Positions 53,615 through 62,767 of a stretch of DNA of 64,000 nucleotides are shown here, piece by piece. Under the pieces are notes generated by a model that saw nothing but the letters and a program-made list of their open reading frames with translations, was not told where the DNA came from and did not search any database. Numbering within the stretch: the stretch's first letter is position 1; each line of letters starts with the position of its first letter. The translations under genes were made by a program, and so were the position numbers. Source of the DNA: Thermosynechococcaceae cyanobacterium MS004 (lineage in GTDB: Bacteria; Cyanobacteriota; Cyanobacteriia; Thermosynechococcales; Thermosynechococcaceae); the NCBI GenBank assembly GCA_022402525.1, contig JAKRSB010000113.1:32001-96000 (forward strand). The letters are read 5' to 3'.

Positions 53615-54403
53615 TCAAATCTGCTGCCCCAGAATTTCCATTGGGCCGTGGATGCTTCCGGTTAAAAACTGCTGAAGATAGGGATTGGTTGAAGCCTCCA
53701 GCTCATCGAGAGTGCCTCGCCAGTGAACTTTCCCACGATAGAGCAGAATTAATCGCTGTCCTGTCCGGCGAATCGTACTTTGCTGATGGGTCACAATCGC
53801 GTAGGTTTCGCAGCCAGAATTTTTTTGCAGATTGACAATTAAGTCTTCAATCACCGTTGAAGCGATCGGATCTAGCCCTGCAGTGGGTTCGTCGTAGAGC
53901 AGGATTTGAGGATCATCCGTAACATCGTCTGGGTTCTCCAATATGGCCCTTGCAAAGCTTACCCGCTTGCGCATTCCCCCAGATAGTTCGGAGGGGTAAA
54001 GTTTTTCTATTCCTGACAGCCCAACCAGCTCTAGCTTTTCGCGCGCTAAAGCGCGGATCCGCTTGCGGGGCAACTTAGAGTGCTGAAACAAAAAGAAGCC
54101 CACATTCTCTTCCACGGTCAGCGAGTCAAAGAGCGCCGCCTGCTGAAACACCATACCGATGCGAATGGGGCGCTCAAGGTCGTCATGGGCGGATCGATGA
54201 AGCTGCCCATTAATATAAATTTCTCCCTCATCCGGCTCCAGTAGCCCAGCAATAATGCGCAGGAGCGTGGACTTTCCGGTTCCGGATGGTCCCAGGATTG
54301 TAAGCGACTCTCCGGCCTCAAGGCGTAAATCCACACCATCTAAAATGACGGCAGGTCCAAATCGCTTAGAAATGCCTTTAAGTTCGATGAGGGGAGGAGC
54401 CAT
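53615..54403 (-). CDS. MlaF-type ABC transporter ATPase
   Basis: A 262-residue ATPase of the MCE lipid transporter (TGD3-like). Walker A GPSGTGKST, signature LSGGMRKRV, Walker B ILLYDEPTAGLDP, and the switch His in VTHQQS. The LSGGMRKRV signature and the C-terminal PYLQQFLTGS are typical of MlaF/Ttg2A. An insert VTDDPQ sits before Walker B, as in cyanobacterial forms. Start ATG 54403; an in-frame TTG at 54409 is the alternative. Spacer 53336-53614 to mlaD carries a 13/14-bp repeat CTGCCCA..TTGGA (53376-53416). Confidence 0.92.
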   Translation of the reverse strand: MAPPLIELKGISKRFGPAVILDGVDLRLEAGESLTILGPSGTGKSTLLRIIAGLLEPDEGEIYINGQLHRSAHDDLERPIRIGMVFQQAALFDSLTVEENVGFFLFQHSKLPRKRIRALAREKLELVGLSGIEKLYPSELSGGMRKRVSFARAILENPDDVTDDPQILLYDEPTAGLDPIASTVIEDLIVNLQKNSGCETYAIVTHQQSTIRRTGQRLILLYRGKVHWRGTLDELEASTNPYLQQFLTGSIHGPMEILGQQI

Positions 54404-54867
54404 AGCCAATTGAAAGTTTTAACGCGAAGAGTTTTGGGTTAGAGACGCTTTGAGAAGACGCTTTGAGAAGGCGTGCTGAGAAAACTTACTGAGAAGACAC
54501 GCTGAAAGCTGTACTTTCAAGAGACATTCTTAAGACCTGTATCCAAACAGGATAACCTCTGCCTGAATCGCTAGAATAAAAGTATAAAAGATTAGAAATA
54601 CCAATCTAAACAGATTCTTTGACTCATAATTTAAATCATAAATTGATATGAGTCATGCTTAATTTTCTCCGGCAAAGATGCGAAACCTGCAGGACGGACT
54701 GCAGGGAGAGAGATACAGGGGGAGAGATCAATCGAGCGCTTGGTGTGATCTGGGTCATATCTGCCTTTAGAAGGTGTATGAGAACTTGGTGGGTGGTTAA
54801 GTTAGAGCTGAAATCTTAGGGACGAAAGGCTCCCTAAGAAGATAGAGAGATAAAAGGAAGGTCACTC
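54404..54867. other. Divergent spacer, mlaF / TPR gene
   Basis: 464 bp holding promoters for the leftward mlaF and the rightward TPR gene. The mlaF side has a degenerate 13-bp array GACGCTTTGAGAA (54443-54508). A/T-rich stretch 54570-54650; GCAGG / GGACTGCAGG word cluster near 54688-54705. No RNA gene recognised. Confidence 0.5.
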
Positions 54868-55569
54868 ATGAAACGTACCTTGACCCTAAAAAATAAATCT
54901 AACCCTGGTGCTGCCAGCGCTGTATTGGTGTCCATTGCGATCGCAGTTGGAGCGCTGGCTGGGAGTGCTGTCAGGGTACAGGCTGATCCCCTATCTCTTG
55001 CTGCTCAAACTGTGACCGGACGACCAGTTGAGGCTTTGGTGACGGCCAGCATCAACGCGAAGGACTCCGCAGATCTCCTGAAGTCTCCGGCGAAGACCGC
55101 TGAAGACTTTTATAATCAGGGGCTTGTGCTTCAGGGGAAAGGGCAGTTTGAGCAGGCTGTCGAGAAATTCAGTCAGGCACTAACGCTTCAGCCTGGAGAT
55201 GCCGACCTGTACTTTAGCCGTGGCTTAGCGCTGGCCGATGCTGGGAACCTAACCCTCGCCATTCAGGACTACAGTCAAGCGATCGCCCTTGACCCCAATT
55301 TCCTGTCTGCCTACTACAACCGTGGACTAGCAAGGTTTGCACTCCAGCAGACCGATGGGGCGATCGCAGATTTTTCGAGCGCCATTGGAATTGATCGGCA
55401 GTTTGTAGCGGCCTACTACAGTCGCGGCATGGCCTACTACGATAAAGGCGAGGTTCAGCTTGCCCGTCAAGACTATAACCGCGCCTTACAGCTCAATCCT
55501 CAGATTGCGGAAGCGTTTTACGATAAGGGGTTTGTGCGCCCGCTGGTGGGTGGCGATCATCAACGCTAG
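54868..55569 (+). CDS. Exported TPR-repeat protein
   Basis: A 233-residue protein with a hydrophobic N-terminal signal (AASAVLVSIAIAVGALAGSA, residues 15-34) and four TPR motifs between about 78 and 222 (AEDFYNQGLVLQGKGQFEQAV, ADLYFSRGLALADAGNLTLAI, LSAYYNRGLARFALQQTDGAI, VAAYYSRGMAYYDKGEVQLAR). The C-terminal helix of a fifth unit is cut short (AEAFYDKGFVRPLVGGDHQR). It acts as a protein-protein scaffold in the periplasm; partner unknown. Start ATG 54868 after AAAGGAAGG. Confidence 0.82.
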   Translation: MKRTLTLKNKSNPGAASAVLVSIAIAVGALAGSAVRVQADPLSLAAQTVTGRPVEALVTASINAKDSADLLKSPAKTAEDFYNQGLVLQGKGQFEQAVEKFSQALTLQPGDADLYFSRGLALADAGNLTLAIQDYSQAIALDPNFLSAYYNRGLARFALQQTDGAIADFSSAIGIDRQFVAAYYSRGMAYYDKGEVQLARQDYNRALQLNPQIAEAFYDKGFVRPLVGGDHQR

Positions 55570-55581
55570 CTGGGTGCCTCT

Positions 55582-56130
55582 CTAGCCACTTAACCCTCTA
55601 GCACCTGCCAGTCCTGGCCGTCGGCCGTGATGCCGATAGGCGTAATAATCTGCCAAAATCTGGGCGTGGTCAAAGCAGAGGGCGGGTAAACTACTAGTCC
55701 CAAAAATGCCTACGGCCTTTGCGTCATCCGCAGCTTGAGGGGTACCGCTTGCCTGGGCAATAAAGACAATGCTCAAGGTATGTTGCCTTGGATCGCGCCG
55801 AGGGTCAGAGTAAACGTGAAACTGTTCTAAAAGCTGCACCTGGAGCCCCGTTTCTTCTTGGGCTTCTCGGATGGCTGCCGCTTCAGCCGTCTCGCCATAG
55901 TCCATAAATCCCCCTGGCAAAGCCCAGCCATAGGGTTCATTGAGCCGCTCAATCAGCACAATGCTGACCTCATGTCGGGGCGCAGACAAAGCTTGTATGA
56001 AGCCAGATGACGAAGGATCGGGCTGATCCATACCTCCAAACTCAGTCATTCCCAATTCAGTCATTCCCAACTCAGTCACTCCCAACTCAATAATGATGTC
56101 AACGGTCGGGACAGGATTGCGATAGGTCAT
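55582..56130 (-). CDS. NUDIX hydrolase with repeat-derived N-terminal insert
   Basis: A 182-residue Nudix enzyme hydrolysing nucleoside diphosphates linked to another moiety; the Nudix box is G-x5-E-x7-REAQEETGL in [24 protein letters not shown]. The N-terminal strand [16 protein letters not shown] should lead straight to IVLIER, but here about 40 residues ([16 protein letters not shown]...) are inserted, with TELGM copies made by a 15-bp tandem repeat. The active site is intact. Start ATG 56130 fits the family; the frame is open to 56178. Confidence 0.85.
   Translation of the reverse strand: MTYRNPVPTVDIIIELGVTELGMTELGMTEFGGMDQPDPSSSGFIQALSAPRHEVSIVLIERLNEPYGWALPGGFMDYGETAEAAAIREAQEETGLQVQLLEQFHVYSDPRRDPRQHTLSIVFIAQASGTPQAADDAKAVGIFGTSSLPALCFDHAQILADYYAYRHHGRRPGLAGARGLSG
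56040..56084. repeat. 15-bp tandem repeat inside the NUDIX gene
   Basis: Units at 56040, 56055, 56070 (ACTCAGTCATTCCCA and variants) plus a partial fourth; encodes TELGM copies on the minus strand. Confidence 0.93.
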
Positions 56131-56167
56131 GGTTAGACTGGGAGAGTTCTGTGGCCGCACCAAAAGT

Positions 56168-56205
56168 ATAAAGCCCATCCAGCTCTCATCCTGAACGGGC
56201 TTTAT
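56168..56205 (-). terminator. Inverted repeat after pdhA
   Basis: Arms ATAAAGCCC (56168-56176) and GGGCTTTAT (56197-56205) with a 20-nt loop. It is 40 bp after the pdhA stop on the minus strand and is followed by ACTTTT; a weak terminator. Confidence 0.55.
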
Positions 56206-56244
56206 GGAGGACTCCTCATCAGACTTGAAAGCCTGAGAATTGCT

Positions 56245-57282
56245 TTAGCGATCGCCTTCTTCCGTAAAGATATAGCGGTATAGCTCACTCGGATCAGGGT
56301 CAGGACTTTGCTCCGCAAACTCCACAGCCTCATCCACCGTGGCCTGAATTTTGCGCTGAATATCTTTAAGCTCTTCCGTTTTGGCTAGGTTCTGCTCAAT
56401 CAGGTAAGCTTCAAATCCTTTAATTGGGTCGCGGGAAAACCAATTTTCCTTTTCGTCCTTAGGGCGTAGCTCATCAGGGTCAGCCAGGGAATGTCCTCGG
56501 AATCGGTAGGTGAGCGCCTCAATCAGCGTGGGGCCTTCTCCCGCACGGGCGCGCGCCACCGCCTCCTGCGCCACGGCACGCACCGCCATCACATCCATCC
56601 CATCCACCTCAACCCCAACCATCCCAAAGGCGCTAGCCTTACGATAGATTTCAGGATGAGAGGTCGCGCGATCGTGCGCCATCCCAATCGCCCACTTATT
56701 ATTTTCAACCACAAACAGAATGGGCAGCTTCCAGAGCGCCGCCATGTTTAGACATTCAAAAAACTGACCATTATTGGAGGCACCATCCCCAAAAAAGCAG
56801 GCCGTCACCTGGTCTGCAGTGTCATCTCCGAGCGCCACACGACGATACTTACTCTGGAACGCTGCGCCCAGCGCCACCGGAATGCCCTCTGCCACAAAGG
56901 CAAACCCTCCTAACAAATTATGCTCAGAGGAAAAGAGGTGCATCGAGCCGCCCCGACCTTTGCTGCATCCGGTCGCCTTGCCGAATAGCTCCGCCATCAC
57001 TTGCCGAGGCGGCACCCCAGCGCTCAGCGCATGAACGTGATCCCGGTAGGTGCTGCACACATAGTCATCTGAGCGCATGGCTCGAATGACGCCGGAAGAT
57101 ACCGCCTCTTGGCCGTTATAGAGGTGCACAAACCCAAACATTCGGCCGCGATAGTACATCTCAGCACATTTATCTTCAAAGGTGCGGCCTAACACCATGT
57201 CTTCATATACCTTTAGCCCATCCTCGCGCGAAATCTGCACAGGGGGAATAGAAAGCTTGGGTAGAATGCGTTCTTGAACCAT
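56245..57282 (-). CDS. pdhA: Pyruvate dehydrogenase E1 component, alpha subunit
   Basis: Thiamine-diphosphate enzyme subunit that decarboxylates pyruvate to feed acetyl-CoA synthesis. The ThDP-binding motif is [31 protein letters not shown] (GDG...NN), with [20 protein letters not shown] and the phosphorylation-loop-like region [13 protein letters not shown]. Length 345 is right for the alpha subunit. The beta subunit (pdhB) is not adjacent, as is usual in cyanobacteria. Start ATG 57282. Confidence 0.95.
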   Translation of the reverse strand: MVQERILPKLSIPPVQISREDGLKVYEDMVLGRTFEDKCAEMYYRGRMFGFVHLYNGQEAVSSGVIRAMRSDDYVCSTYRDHVHALSAGVPPRQVMAELFGKATGCSKGRGGSMHLFSSEHNLLGGFAFVAEGIPVALGAAFQSKYRRVALGDDTADQVTACFFGDGASNNGQFFECLNMAALWKLPILFVVENNKWAIGMAHDRATSHPEIYRKASAFGMVGVEVDGMDVMAVRAVAQEAVARARAGEGPTLIEALTYRFRGHSLADPDELRPKDEKENWFSRDPIKGFEAYLIEQNLAKTEELKDIQRKIQATVDEAVEFAEQSPDPDPSELYRYIFTEEGDR

Positions 57283-58078
57283 GAAGTATCCTTCGTCGAA
57301 GTGCTTGAGGTCGATTGGGTATGCGTTTGGGCTTTGTTCTGTGAGTTGGCTAACGGGCTTGCTAGCTCAGAAGCCCTTCACCAAAAGCCTGACTACTATA
57401 AGCCTGACTACATAAGCCTGATAATTATAAGCTTGCCAAATTATAAGTCTGGCAAATTGCAACATTGGCATCACTGATGACAATATTATCGCGACTCTGC
57501 CGCCGACTCTACTGCTAAACCTGCCGCTGCTCTTTTGTCTCATCTCCACCCACCCAATTCCCCGTACCTAACCCACTGCGCTCCGGCGATCGCCAAGTCT
57601 AACCGCCGCACCCAACCGACAATAGGCTGGCCAGACCCGATGAGGGGCGATCTCATTAGCAAAATGATGCCTGTCCGCGATAATTGAACAGATTTACAAA
57701 TCAATCCTTGGAATACTTCAAAGAATGGGGCTAGATATAAAATTTTGATCTCAAAAATCGGAAACCTACCGCTATAAATTAGCGTCATAGAACGATTATT
57801 TACAATCTATTTACGATGGCAGGCTAAGACTACTAGGTAGGGTTAAGGCAGTAGGGCAATGGCTCTATGGTCTGGTATGGCCTGAGTGTATCGCCACTCC
57901 ATCGCCAAAAGGTAAGGCCTACCAAAAATTAAGACCCAAAAATTACGGATTTAGAAGATGTTCAGGAAGTCCAGGCTATGATGTTTCCACGTAAGTCTGC
58001 TATTTTGGTCTTTTGCTGACTTGTTTTGCTCTGATTTTGTTCTGACGATACCTTCCATTGCTGCCAAGGACTCCCACT
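57283..58078. other. 800-bp divergent spacer, pdhA / ftn2
   Basis: Promoter region for both genes. Close to pdhA is a degenerate 14-16-bp array (ATAAGCCTGACTAC-like, 57385-57460). An 82-codon frame on the minus strand (57540-57788) shows no recognisable features and is not called. No RNA gene found. Confidence 0.5.
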
Positions 58079-60766
58079 GTGCAAATTCCCTTAGACTTCT
58101 ACAGAATTCTAGGTGTGCCTCATCGAGCGACCCTCGAACAGCTTCAGCAGGCATTTGATGACCGATTGCAGCAGTTGCCGAGACAGGAGTACTCGAATGG
58201 GGCGATCGCCGCCCGCAAGCAGCTTTTGGAAGAAGCCTATGTGACACTAGCGGATCCTGAAAAGCGTCAGGCCTATGATGCAAAGCTCAATGCCCAGGAA
58301 GTCAGCACAGCGATAGGGGAGCGTCTTGGTGCAGAGCTTGAAGGCGCAGAGCTTGAAGGTGTGAAGTTTGAAGGCGTAGCGTTTGAAACGCCGGACAATC
58401 AGCTTGCTGGGGTGCTCTTGGTTTTGCAGGAAGTTGGCGCATATCCCCAGATTTTAGAGATTGGCAGCGCCTATCTAGAGCGCCCCATTGATTTGGCAAA
58501 GTTGCCCCTAAGCGCTGGGGCAGTGGAAGATGACGTCATTTTGGCTATGGCGCTGGCCAACCTAGAGCTAGGCCGCGAGCAGTGGCAGCAGAGCCAGTTT
58601 GAGGTGGCGGGGAAGTCACTCCAGGCGGGGTTAGCGTTGTTAGAGCAAGAGCAAAAAAGCCCCGGAATTCAGGCCGAAATTCGCGGGGATCTGTTTAAGC
58701 TCAGACCCTACCGTATTCTAGATGCCCTAACCCACGAAGAACCGGAACAGCGCCAAGCTGGGCTGACTTTGCTCCAAGCCATGCTGGATGATCGAGACGG
58801 CATTGATGGCAACCAGGACGACCAGTCTGGGCTGACCGTTAATGACTTCTTACGCTTTGTGCAGCAATTGCGCGAGTATTTGACCGTTGAAGAGCAGCAA
58901 ACCCTCTTTGAGCGAGAAGCTGCCCGCCCCTCAGCAGTGGCCTCTTACCTAGCCGTTTATGCACTGATTGCGAGGGGGGTATCAGAGGGGACGCCTGCCC
59001 TCATTCAGCGGGCAAAGACGCTGCTGACCCAGCTTAGCGATCGCCAAGATGTCGCTGTAGAAGTGGGCATGTGCTGGCTACTGCTGGGCCAGCCCACTGC
59101 CGCCCATCAAAGCGTGGAGTTCAGTGAAGATGCAGATTCCCTGGCGTTTATGCGGCAATATTCAGAGGGCGCGCCAGACTTGATTCCAGGACTTTATTTA
59201 TATACCGAAAACTGGCTTCAGCAGGAAGTATACCCCTATTTTAGAGATCTGCTGGATCGGAAGGTGTCCCTACAGCACTATTTTGACGACCCAGCAATTC
59301 AAAAGACCCTTAGTGCGCTTGAGTCTACCTGGTCAGGTTCTGCAAAAACTCAGCTGAAGCAGACTCCAGCCCTTGAGCCTGGATCCGCTATCGCGACAGC
59401 TCCAGCCCCCTCAACCCTGGCGCCAGACTTTACAGCAGACTCCCTGAGCTTTGCCCCTGATCACCTTCAGAATTTAGAAATTAAGCAACCAGCAGCTAAG
59501 CAAGCAGGAGCTCAACAGGATACTCACCGACCACAGGAACGCGCAAAGCAGAAGTCTTCCCTTGGGCGGCAAGAAGCGCAGGCATCTCAAGACGCACAAA
59601 CATCAGCAGCGGCCTGGGCTGCCTTACTTGGTAAAGGCACTGGAGAGACGTCAGATCCTTGGATAACTGATTCTTGGTCAACTGAGTTGGGTTCTGCCGG
59701 ATTAAGCTCTGCCGAGTTAAGCTCTGCCGAGTTAAGCCCTACGGAGTTAGGTGCTAGTGCCGCTCCTTTTGTGACCGGGGATCGACAGGTTCCTAGTTCT
59801 CGTGCTTCTTCGGGTGGCGCACCCCCCGGTGACGCAAATAATGCACCTCGGCGACAGGGGCGTACCCGATCGCCTCTCCCACAAAACGCACCAGACCAAA
59901 CCCAGGCCCTGCGGTACAAAACGCGACTGGGACAATCTAGAGCAGGTCAGCAAGAAAAAGCGGCGGCTGGCTCGCCTGCCCATCCTCGCAAAAAGCGTCT
60001 ACGTCGATGGGTTCCTTGGGTGATCGCAGCGCTATTGGGCACTGGCGCAGTGGCTGGAGCGCTGGCTCTAGGCCGTCTGTTTAATCCTGAGCGTTCCTTG
60101 GTGAACAGCCCCACTTCCAGCCCCCCCCTCGCACCTTCTCAGCCTTCGGCTTCCTCTGGTGGAACCAAGACTCCTGCCGCTAACGCAGGGGGTCAGCCCA
60201 GTGCGGCGACGGCTGGCGCATCTAGTCCAGTCAGCACCCCTAGCGCCAACCCCACGACCCAAGGGACAACTCAAAGCCCTACGGTTCAGGGAGGGTCTAG
60301 CCCAGTTCCTGGCTCCGCGACTGCCTCAACCCCCAGTGTCGTTCGCCCTGCTGGGGCACCTGCGCCCACTGCTGCTTCAGGGAACCTTTCGTCAGCCGAC
60401 GCAAAGCAGCTCGTACAGTCCTGGCAAGCTGCTAAGGCAGAGGCGATGGGCGAAACCTCCCAAATCGATAAGCTCAAAACAGTTTTGGCTGAGCCGATTC
60501 TGGGCGAGTGGGAGTATAGCGCTAATCAGGTGCAGCAAAGTCAAGGTCACTGGAAATATACCCTCGATGAGCTGAATATTGAGTCCGTAAAGACCGTGGG
60601 CAAAGGACAGTCGCTGATTCAGGCTCAGGTTAAGGAAAAGGCTCAATACTATGAAAACGGTAAGCTGGTGAGCGATCGCTCCTACTCAGACAATTACCGA
60701 GTTCAGTACAGTGCGATTCAGAAGGGTCAGCAATGGTTGATTCGTGGGATGGAAGTTCTGAAGTAA
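58079..60766 (+). CDS. ftn2: Cell division protein Ftn2/ZipN (ARC6 homologue)
   Basis: An 895-residue divisome organiser that tethers FtsZ to the inner membrane, ancestor of plastid ARC6. J-like domain at residues 3-65 (PLDFYRILGVPHRATLEQLQQAF), helical FtsZ-interacting region (about 100-440), a long low-complexity linker, a transmembrane helix (WVPWVIAALLGTGAVAGALAL, about residue 650) and the C-terminal IMS/DUF4101 domain (last 125 residues, LVQSWQAAKAEAMG... to ...IRGMEVL). The J domain lacks HPD. The start is GTG 58079 with AAGGA 8 nt upstream; a TTG at 58058 is the alternative. Two 15-bp in-frame arrays extend it. Confidence 0.92.
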   Translation: MQIPLDFYRILGVPHRATLEQLQQAFDDRLQQLPRQEYSNGAIAARKQLLEEAYVTLADPEKRQAYDAKLNAQEVSTAIGERLGAELEGAELEGVKFEGVAFETPDNQLAGVLLVLQEVGAYPQILEIGSAYLERPIDLAKLPLSAGAVEDDVILAMALANLELGREQWQQSQFEVAGKSLQAGLALLEQEQKSPGIQAEIRGDLFKLRPYRILDALTHEEPEQRQAGLTLLQAMLDDRDGIDGNQDDQSGLTVNDFLRFVQQLREYLTVEEQQTLFEREAARPSAVASYLAVYALIARGVSEGTPALIQRAKTLLTQLSDRQDVAVEVGMCWLLLGQPTAAHQSVEFSEDADSLAFMRQYSEGAPDLIPGLYLYTENWLQQEVYPYFRDLLDRKVSLQHYFDDPAIQKTLSALESTWSGSAKTQLKQTPALEPGSAIATAPAPSTLAPDFTADSLSFAPDHLQNLEIKQPAAKQAGAQQDTHRPQERAKQKSSLGRQEAQASQDAQTSAAAWAALLGKGTGETSDPWITDSWSTELGSAGLSSAELSSAELSPTELGASAAPFVTGDRQVPSSRASSGGAPPGDANNAPRRQGRTRSPLPQNAPDQTQALRYKTRLGQSRAGQQEKAAAGSPAHPRKKRLRRWVPWVIAALLGTGAVAGALALGRLFNPERSLVNSPTSSPPLAPSQPSASSGGTKTPAANAGGQPSAATAGASSPVSTPSANPTTQGTTQSPTVQGGSSPVPGSATASTPSVVRPAGAPAPTAASGNLSSADAKQLVQSWQAAKAEAMGETSQIDKLKTVLAEPILGEWEYSANQVQQSQGHWKYTLDELNIESVKTVGKGQSLIQAQVKEKAQYYENGKLVSDRSYSDNYRVQYSAIQKGQQWLIRGMEVLK
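58331..58390 (+). repeat. 15-bp in-frame tandem repeat, N-terminal part of ftn2
   Basis: Four units GCAGAGCTTGAAGGC-like (58331, 58346, 58361, 58376) encode AELEG/VKFEG copies just after the J-like domain. Confidence 0.93.
59693..59752 (+). repeat. 15-bp in-frame tandem repeat, linker of ftn2
   Basis: Four units TCTGCCGAGTTAAGC-like (59693, 59708, 59723, 59738) encode SAELS copies in the disordered linker. Confidence 0.93.
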
Positions 60767-60811
60767 TTGGGTTGGCCTGGAATCCTATATTCTCCCGGAA
60801 TCTTATAACGC

Positions 60812-60853
60812 TTGGGACATGAAGATTGGGACATGAAGGTTGGGGCATGAAGT
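60812..60853 (+). repeat. 14-bp tandem repeat containing the lpxD start
   Basis: Three units TTGGGACATGAAGG-like (60812, 60826, 60840). Each contains ATGAAG; the third ATG (60847) starts lpxD, while the other two are in different frames because the unit is not a multiple of three. Confidence 0.92.
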
Positions 60854-61878
60854 TTCAAGAGCTGATTGAGCGCTTAAAGGTTCCAGCAGAGCAGACGAGT
60901 TTCGGGCAGGGTGGAGCGCTAAATCCAGAGCTATCAGGAATCTCGGCCATTGATCAGGCTCAGGCTGGGGAGCTTTCTTTTATTGGAGGGGCTGCTTTTG
61001 CTGGGTGGGTTTCTAAGACGCAAGCCAGTGCGCTAATTTTGCCCCAAGACCCCGCGCTTTGGCAGGCGGCAGAAGATCGACACATTGCGTGGATTGCGAC
61101 CGATCAGCCCCGTCTCTTGTTTGCCCAGGCCTTGGGGGCGTTTTATCGTCCCTGGCAGCCTAGCGCTGGTATTCACCCAACGGCGTTTGTGGATCCGTCG
61201 GTTCAGATTGGGCAAGCGGTTTCGATTGGGGCCAATGCTTCAGTTCAGGCTGGGGTGGTTCTGGGAAGTGGGGTCTGCATCCACGCGAATGCCGCACTTT
61301 ATCCACAGGTGGTGGTGGGCGATCGCACGGTGATTCACGCCAACTGCGTAATTCATGAACGTTCAGTGCTGGGCCGGGACTGCGTGATTCACAGTGGCGC
61401 AGTGATTGGTTCCGAGGGCTTTGGCTTTGTACCGACGGCGACGGGCTGGGAAAAAATGCCCCAGTCAGGCCGCACGATTTTAGAAGATGGAGTGGAAGTG
61501 GGCTGCAACTCTGCCATTGATCGGCCTGCTGTGGGCGAAACGCGGATTGGTCAGGGGACTAAGATTGATAACTTGGTGCAGGTGGGACATGGCTGTCAGG
61601 TGGGGCAGCAGTGTTTGCTGGTGAGCCAGGTGGGTTTGGCGGGTGCCGCACAGCTGGGCGATCGCGTGATGATTGGGGGACAGTCTGGGGTGGTGGAAAA
61701 AATCAAGCTGGGCGATCTCGCGCGGGTGACGGCAAAGTCTTTGGTCCTTCAGGATGTGGGTGCTGGGGAGACGGTTTCCGGAATTCCGGCCATGCCCAAT
61801 AAGCTGTGGCTCAGAACCGTGGTGTTGATCCGGCGCCTACCGGAGCTGTTTCGTCGAGGCGATCGCTCAGGGTCCTGA
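60847..61878 (+). CDS. lpxD: UDP-3-O-acylglucosamine N-acyltransferase LpxD
   Basis: Third step of lipid A synthesis: adds an acyl chain to UDP-3-O-acylglucosamine. The 343-residue chain has the N-terminal uridine-binding domain, a left-handed beta-helix of hexapeptide repeats (FVDPSVQIGQAVSIGANASVQ, CVIHSGAVIGSEGFGF) and the conserved QVGHGCQVG with catalytic His, then ARVTAKSLVL. Start ATG 60847 lies in the last copy of a 14-bp repeat; a TTG at 60826 is in frame but non-standard for the family. It follows ftn2 by 80 bp. Length normal. Confidence 0.94.
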   Translation: MKFQELIERLKVPAEQTSFGQGGALNPELSGISAIDQAQAGELSFIGGAAFAGWVSKTQASALILPQDPALWQAAEDRHIAWIATDQPRLLFAQALGAFYRPWQPSAGIHPTAFVDPSVQIGQAVSIGANASVQAGVVLGSGVCIHANAALYPQVVVGDRTVIHANCVIHERSVLGRDCVIHSGAVIGSEGFGFVPTATGWEKMPQSGRTILEDGVEVGCNSAIDRPAVGETRIGQGTKIDNLVQVGHGCQVGQQCLLVSQVGLAGAAQLGDRVMIGGQSGVVEKIKLGDLARVTAKSLVLQDVGAGETVSGIPAMPNKLWLRTVVLIRRLPELFRRGDRSGS

Positions 61879-62010
61879 TTGCTCAGCGCGATTGCTCAGG
61901 GTCGTGATTTCCGAAAGTCAGAATCCTGGGGCACTAGATACAATTGGATTCAAGAGCTTGATTTCAAGCCTGAATTCAAGAACTCTCTAACCCTGAATTT
62001 TGGTGAACTC

Positions 62011-62715
62011 ATGATTACGATTCGACCGACCCAAGAGCGAGGAGCTGCAAACTTTGGGTGGCTAGATAGTCGGCATACGTTTTCCTTTGGGGAGTACCAA
62101 GACCCCAAGCACATGGGGTTTGGGACGCTGCGCGTCATCAATGAAGATAAAGTAGCCCCCGGAAAAGGGTTTGCAACCCACGGACATCAAAACATGGAGA
62201 TTGTTACCTATGTTTTGGAAGGGGCGCTAGAGCATAAAGACAGCCTGGGGACTGGCTCAGTGATTCGACCCGGTGACGTGCAGCGGATGTCTGCGGGAAC
62301 GGGCATTCGCCACAGTGAGTATAATGCCTCAGATTCTGATGTGGTGCATCTTTTGCAAATCTGGATTCTGCCTGGGCAAGACGGCATAGAGCCCAGCTAC
62401 GAGCAGAAAAGTTTTGAAATCGCTGAACAGCCTGGCAGCCTGAAGCTCGTCGGGTCTCAACAGGGGCGAGACGGCTCCATCACGATCCATCAGGACGTGG
62501 ATCTCTATGCTGCGGTTCTGCAAAAAGATGAAGACATTCGCCATACCCTGAACCCTGGAAGAGTCGCCTGGGTTCAGGTGGTGCGGGGGGCTGTGCAGGT
62601 GAATGACCAAACGCTCACCGCTGGGGATGGGGCAGCGATCGCACAAGAGTCCCTCATTACTCTCCAAGGAACGGAGCAGGATGGGGAACTGCTGCTGTTT
62701 GATATGGCGGTCTAG
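62011..62715 (+). CDS. Pirin family bicupin protein
   Basis: A 234-residue pirin. N-terminal cupin metal ligands are in KGFATHGHQNMEIVTYVLEGALEHKDS (two His and one Glu region) and IRHSEYN (third His). The C-terminal cupin is degenerate. Members act as quercetinases or as redox-linked regulators; the function here is not known. The frame is open back to a TTG at 61879, but ATG 62011 gives the normal pirin N-terminus (MITIRPTQERG). Length matches E. coli YhhW (231). Confidence 0.93.
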   Translation: MITIRPTQERGAANFGWLDSRHTFSFGEYQDPKHMGFGTLRVINEDKVAPGKGFATHGHQNMEIVTYVLEGALEHKDSLGTGSVIRPGDVQRMSAGTGIRHSEYNASDSDVVHLLQIWILPGQDGIEPSYEQKSFEIAEQPGSLKLVGSQQGRDGSITIHQDVDLYAAVLQKDEDIRHTLNPGRVAWVQVVRGAVQVNDQTLTAGDGAAIAQESLITLQGTEQDGELLLFDMAV

Positions 62716-62767
62716 AGGCTATTTTCTGATCTAAAGGCTATTTCCTGGTCTAGAGGCTATTTCCTTG
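62711..62767. repeat. 19-bp tandem repeat spanning two convergent gene ends
   Basis: Three units TCTAGAGGCTATTTCCTGG-like at 62711, 62730 and 62749. The first holds the pirin stop codon (TAG) and the third the stop of the leftward membrane protein gene. Confidence 0.93.

Noticed and set aside
57540-57788. An 82-codon minus-strand frame between pdhA and ftn2
   Set aside because: No recognisable domain, no ribosome site and an unusual composition; more likely chance.
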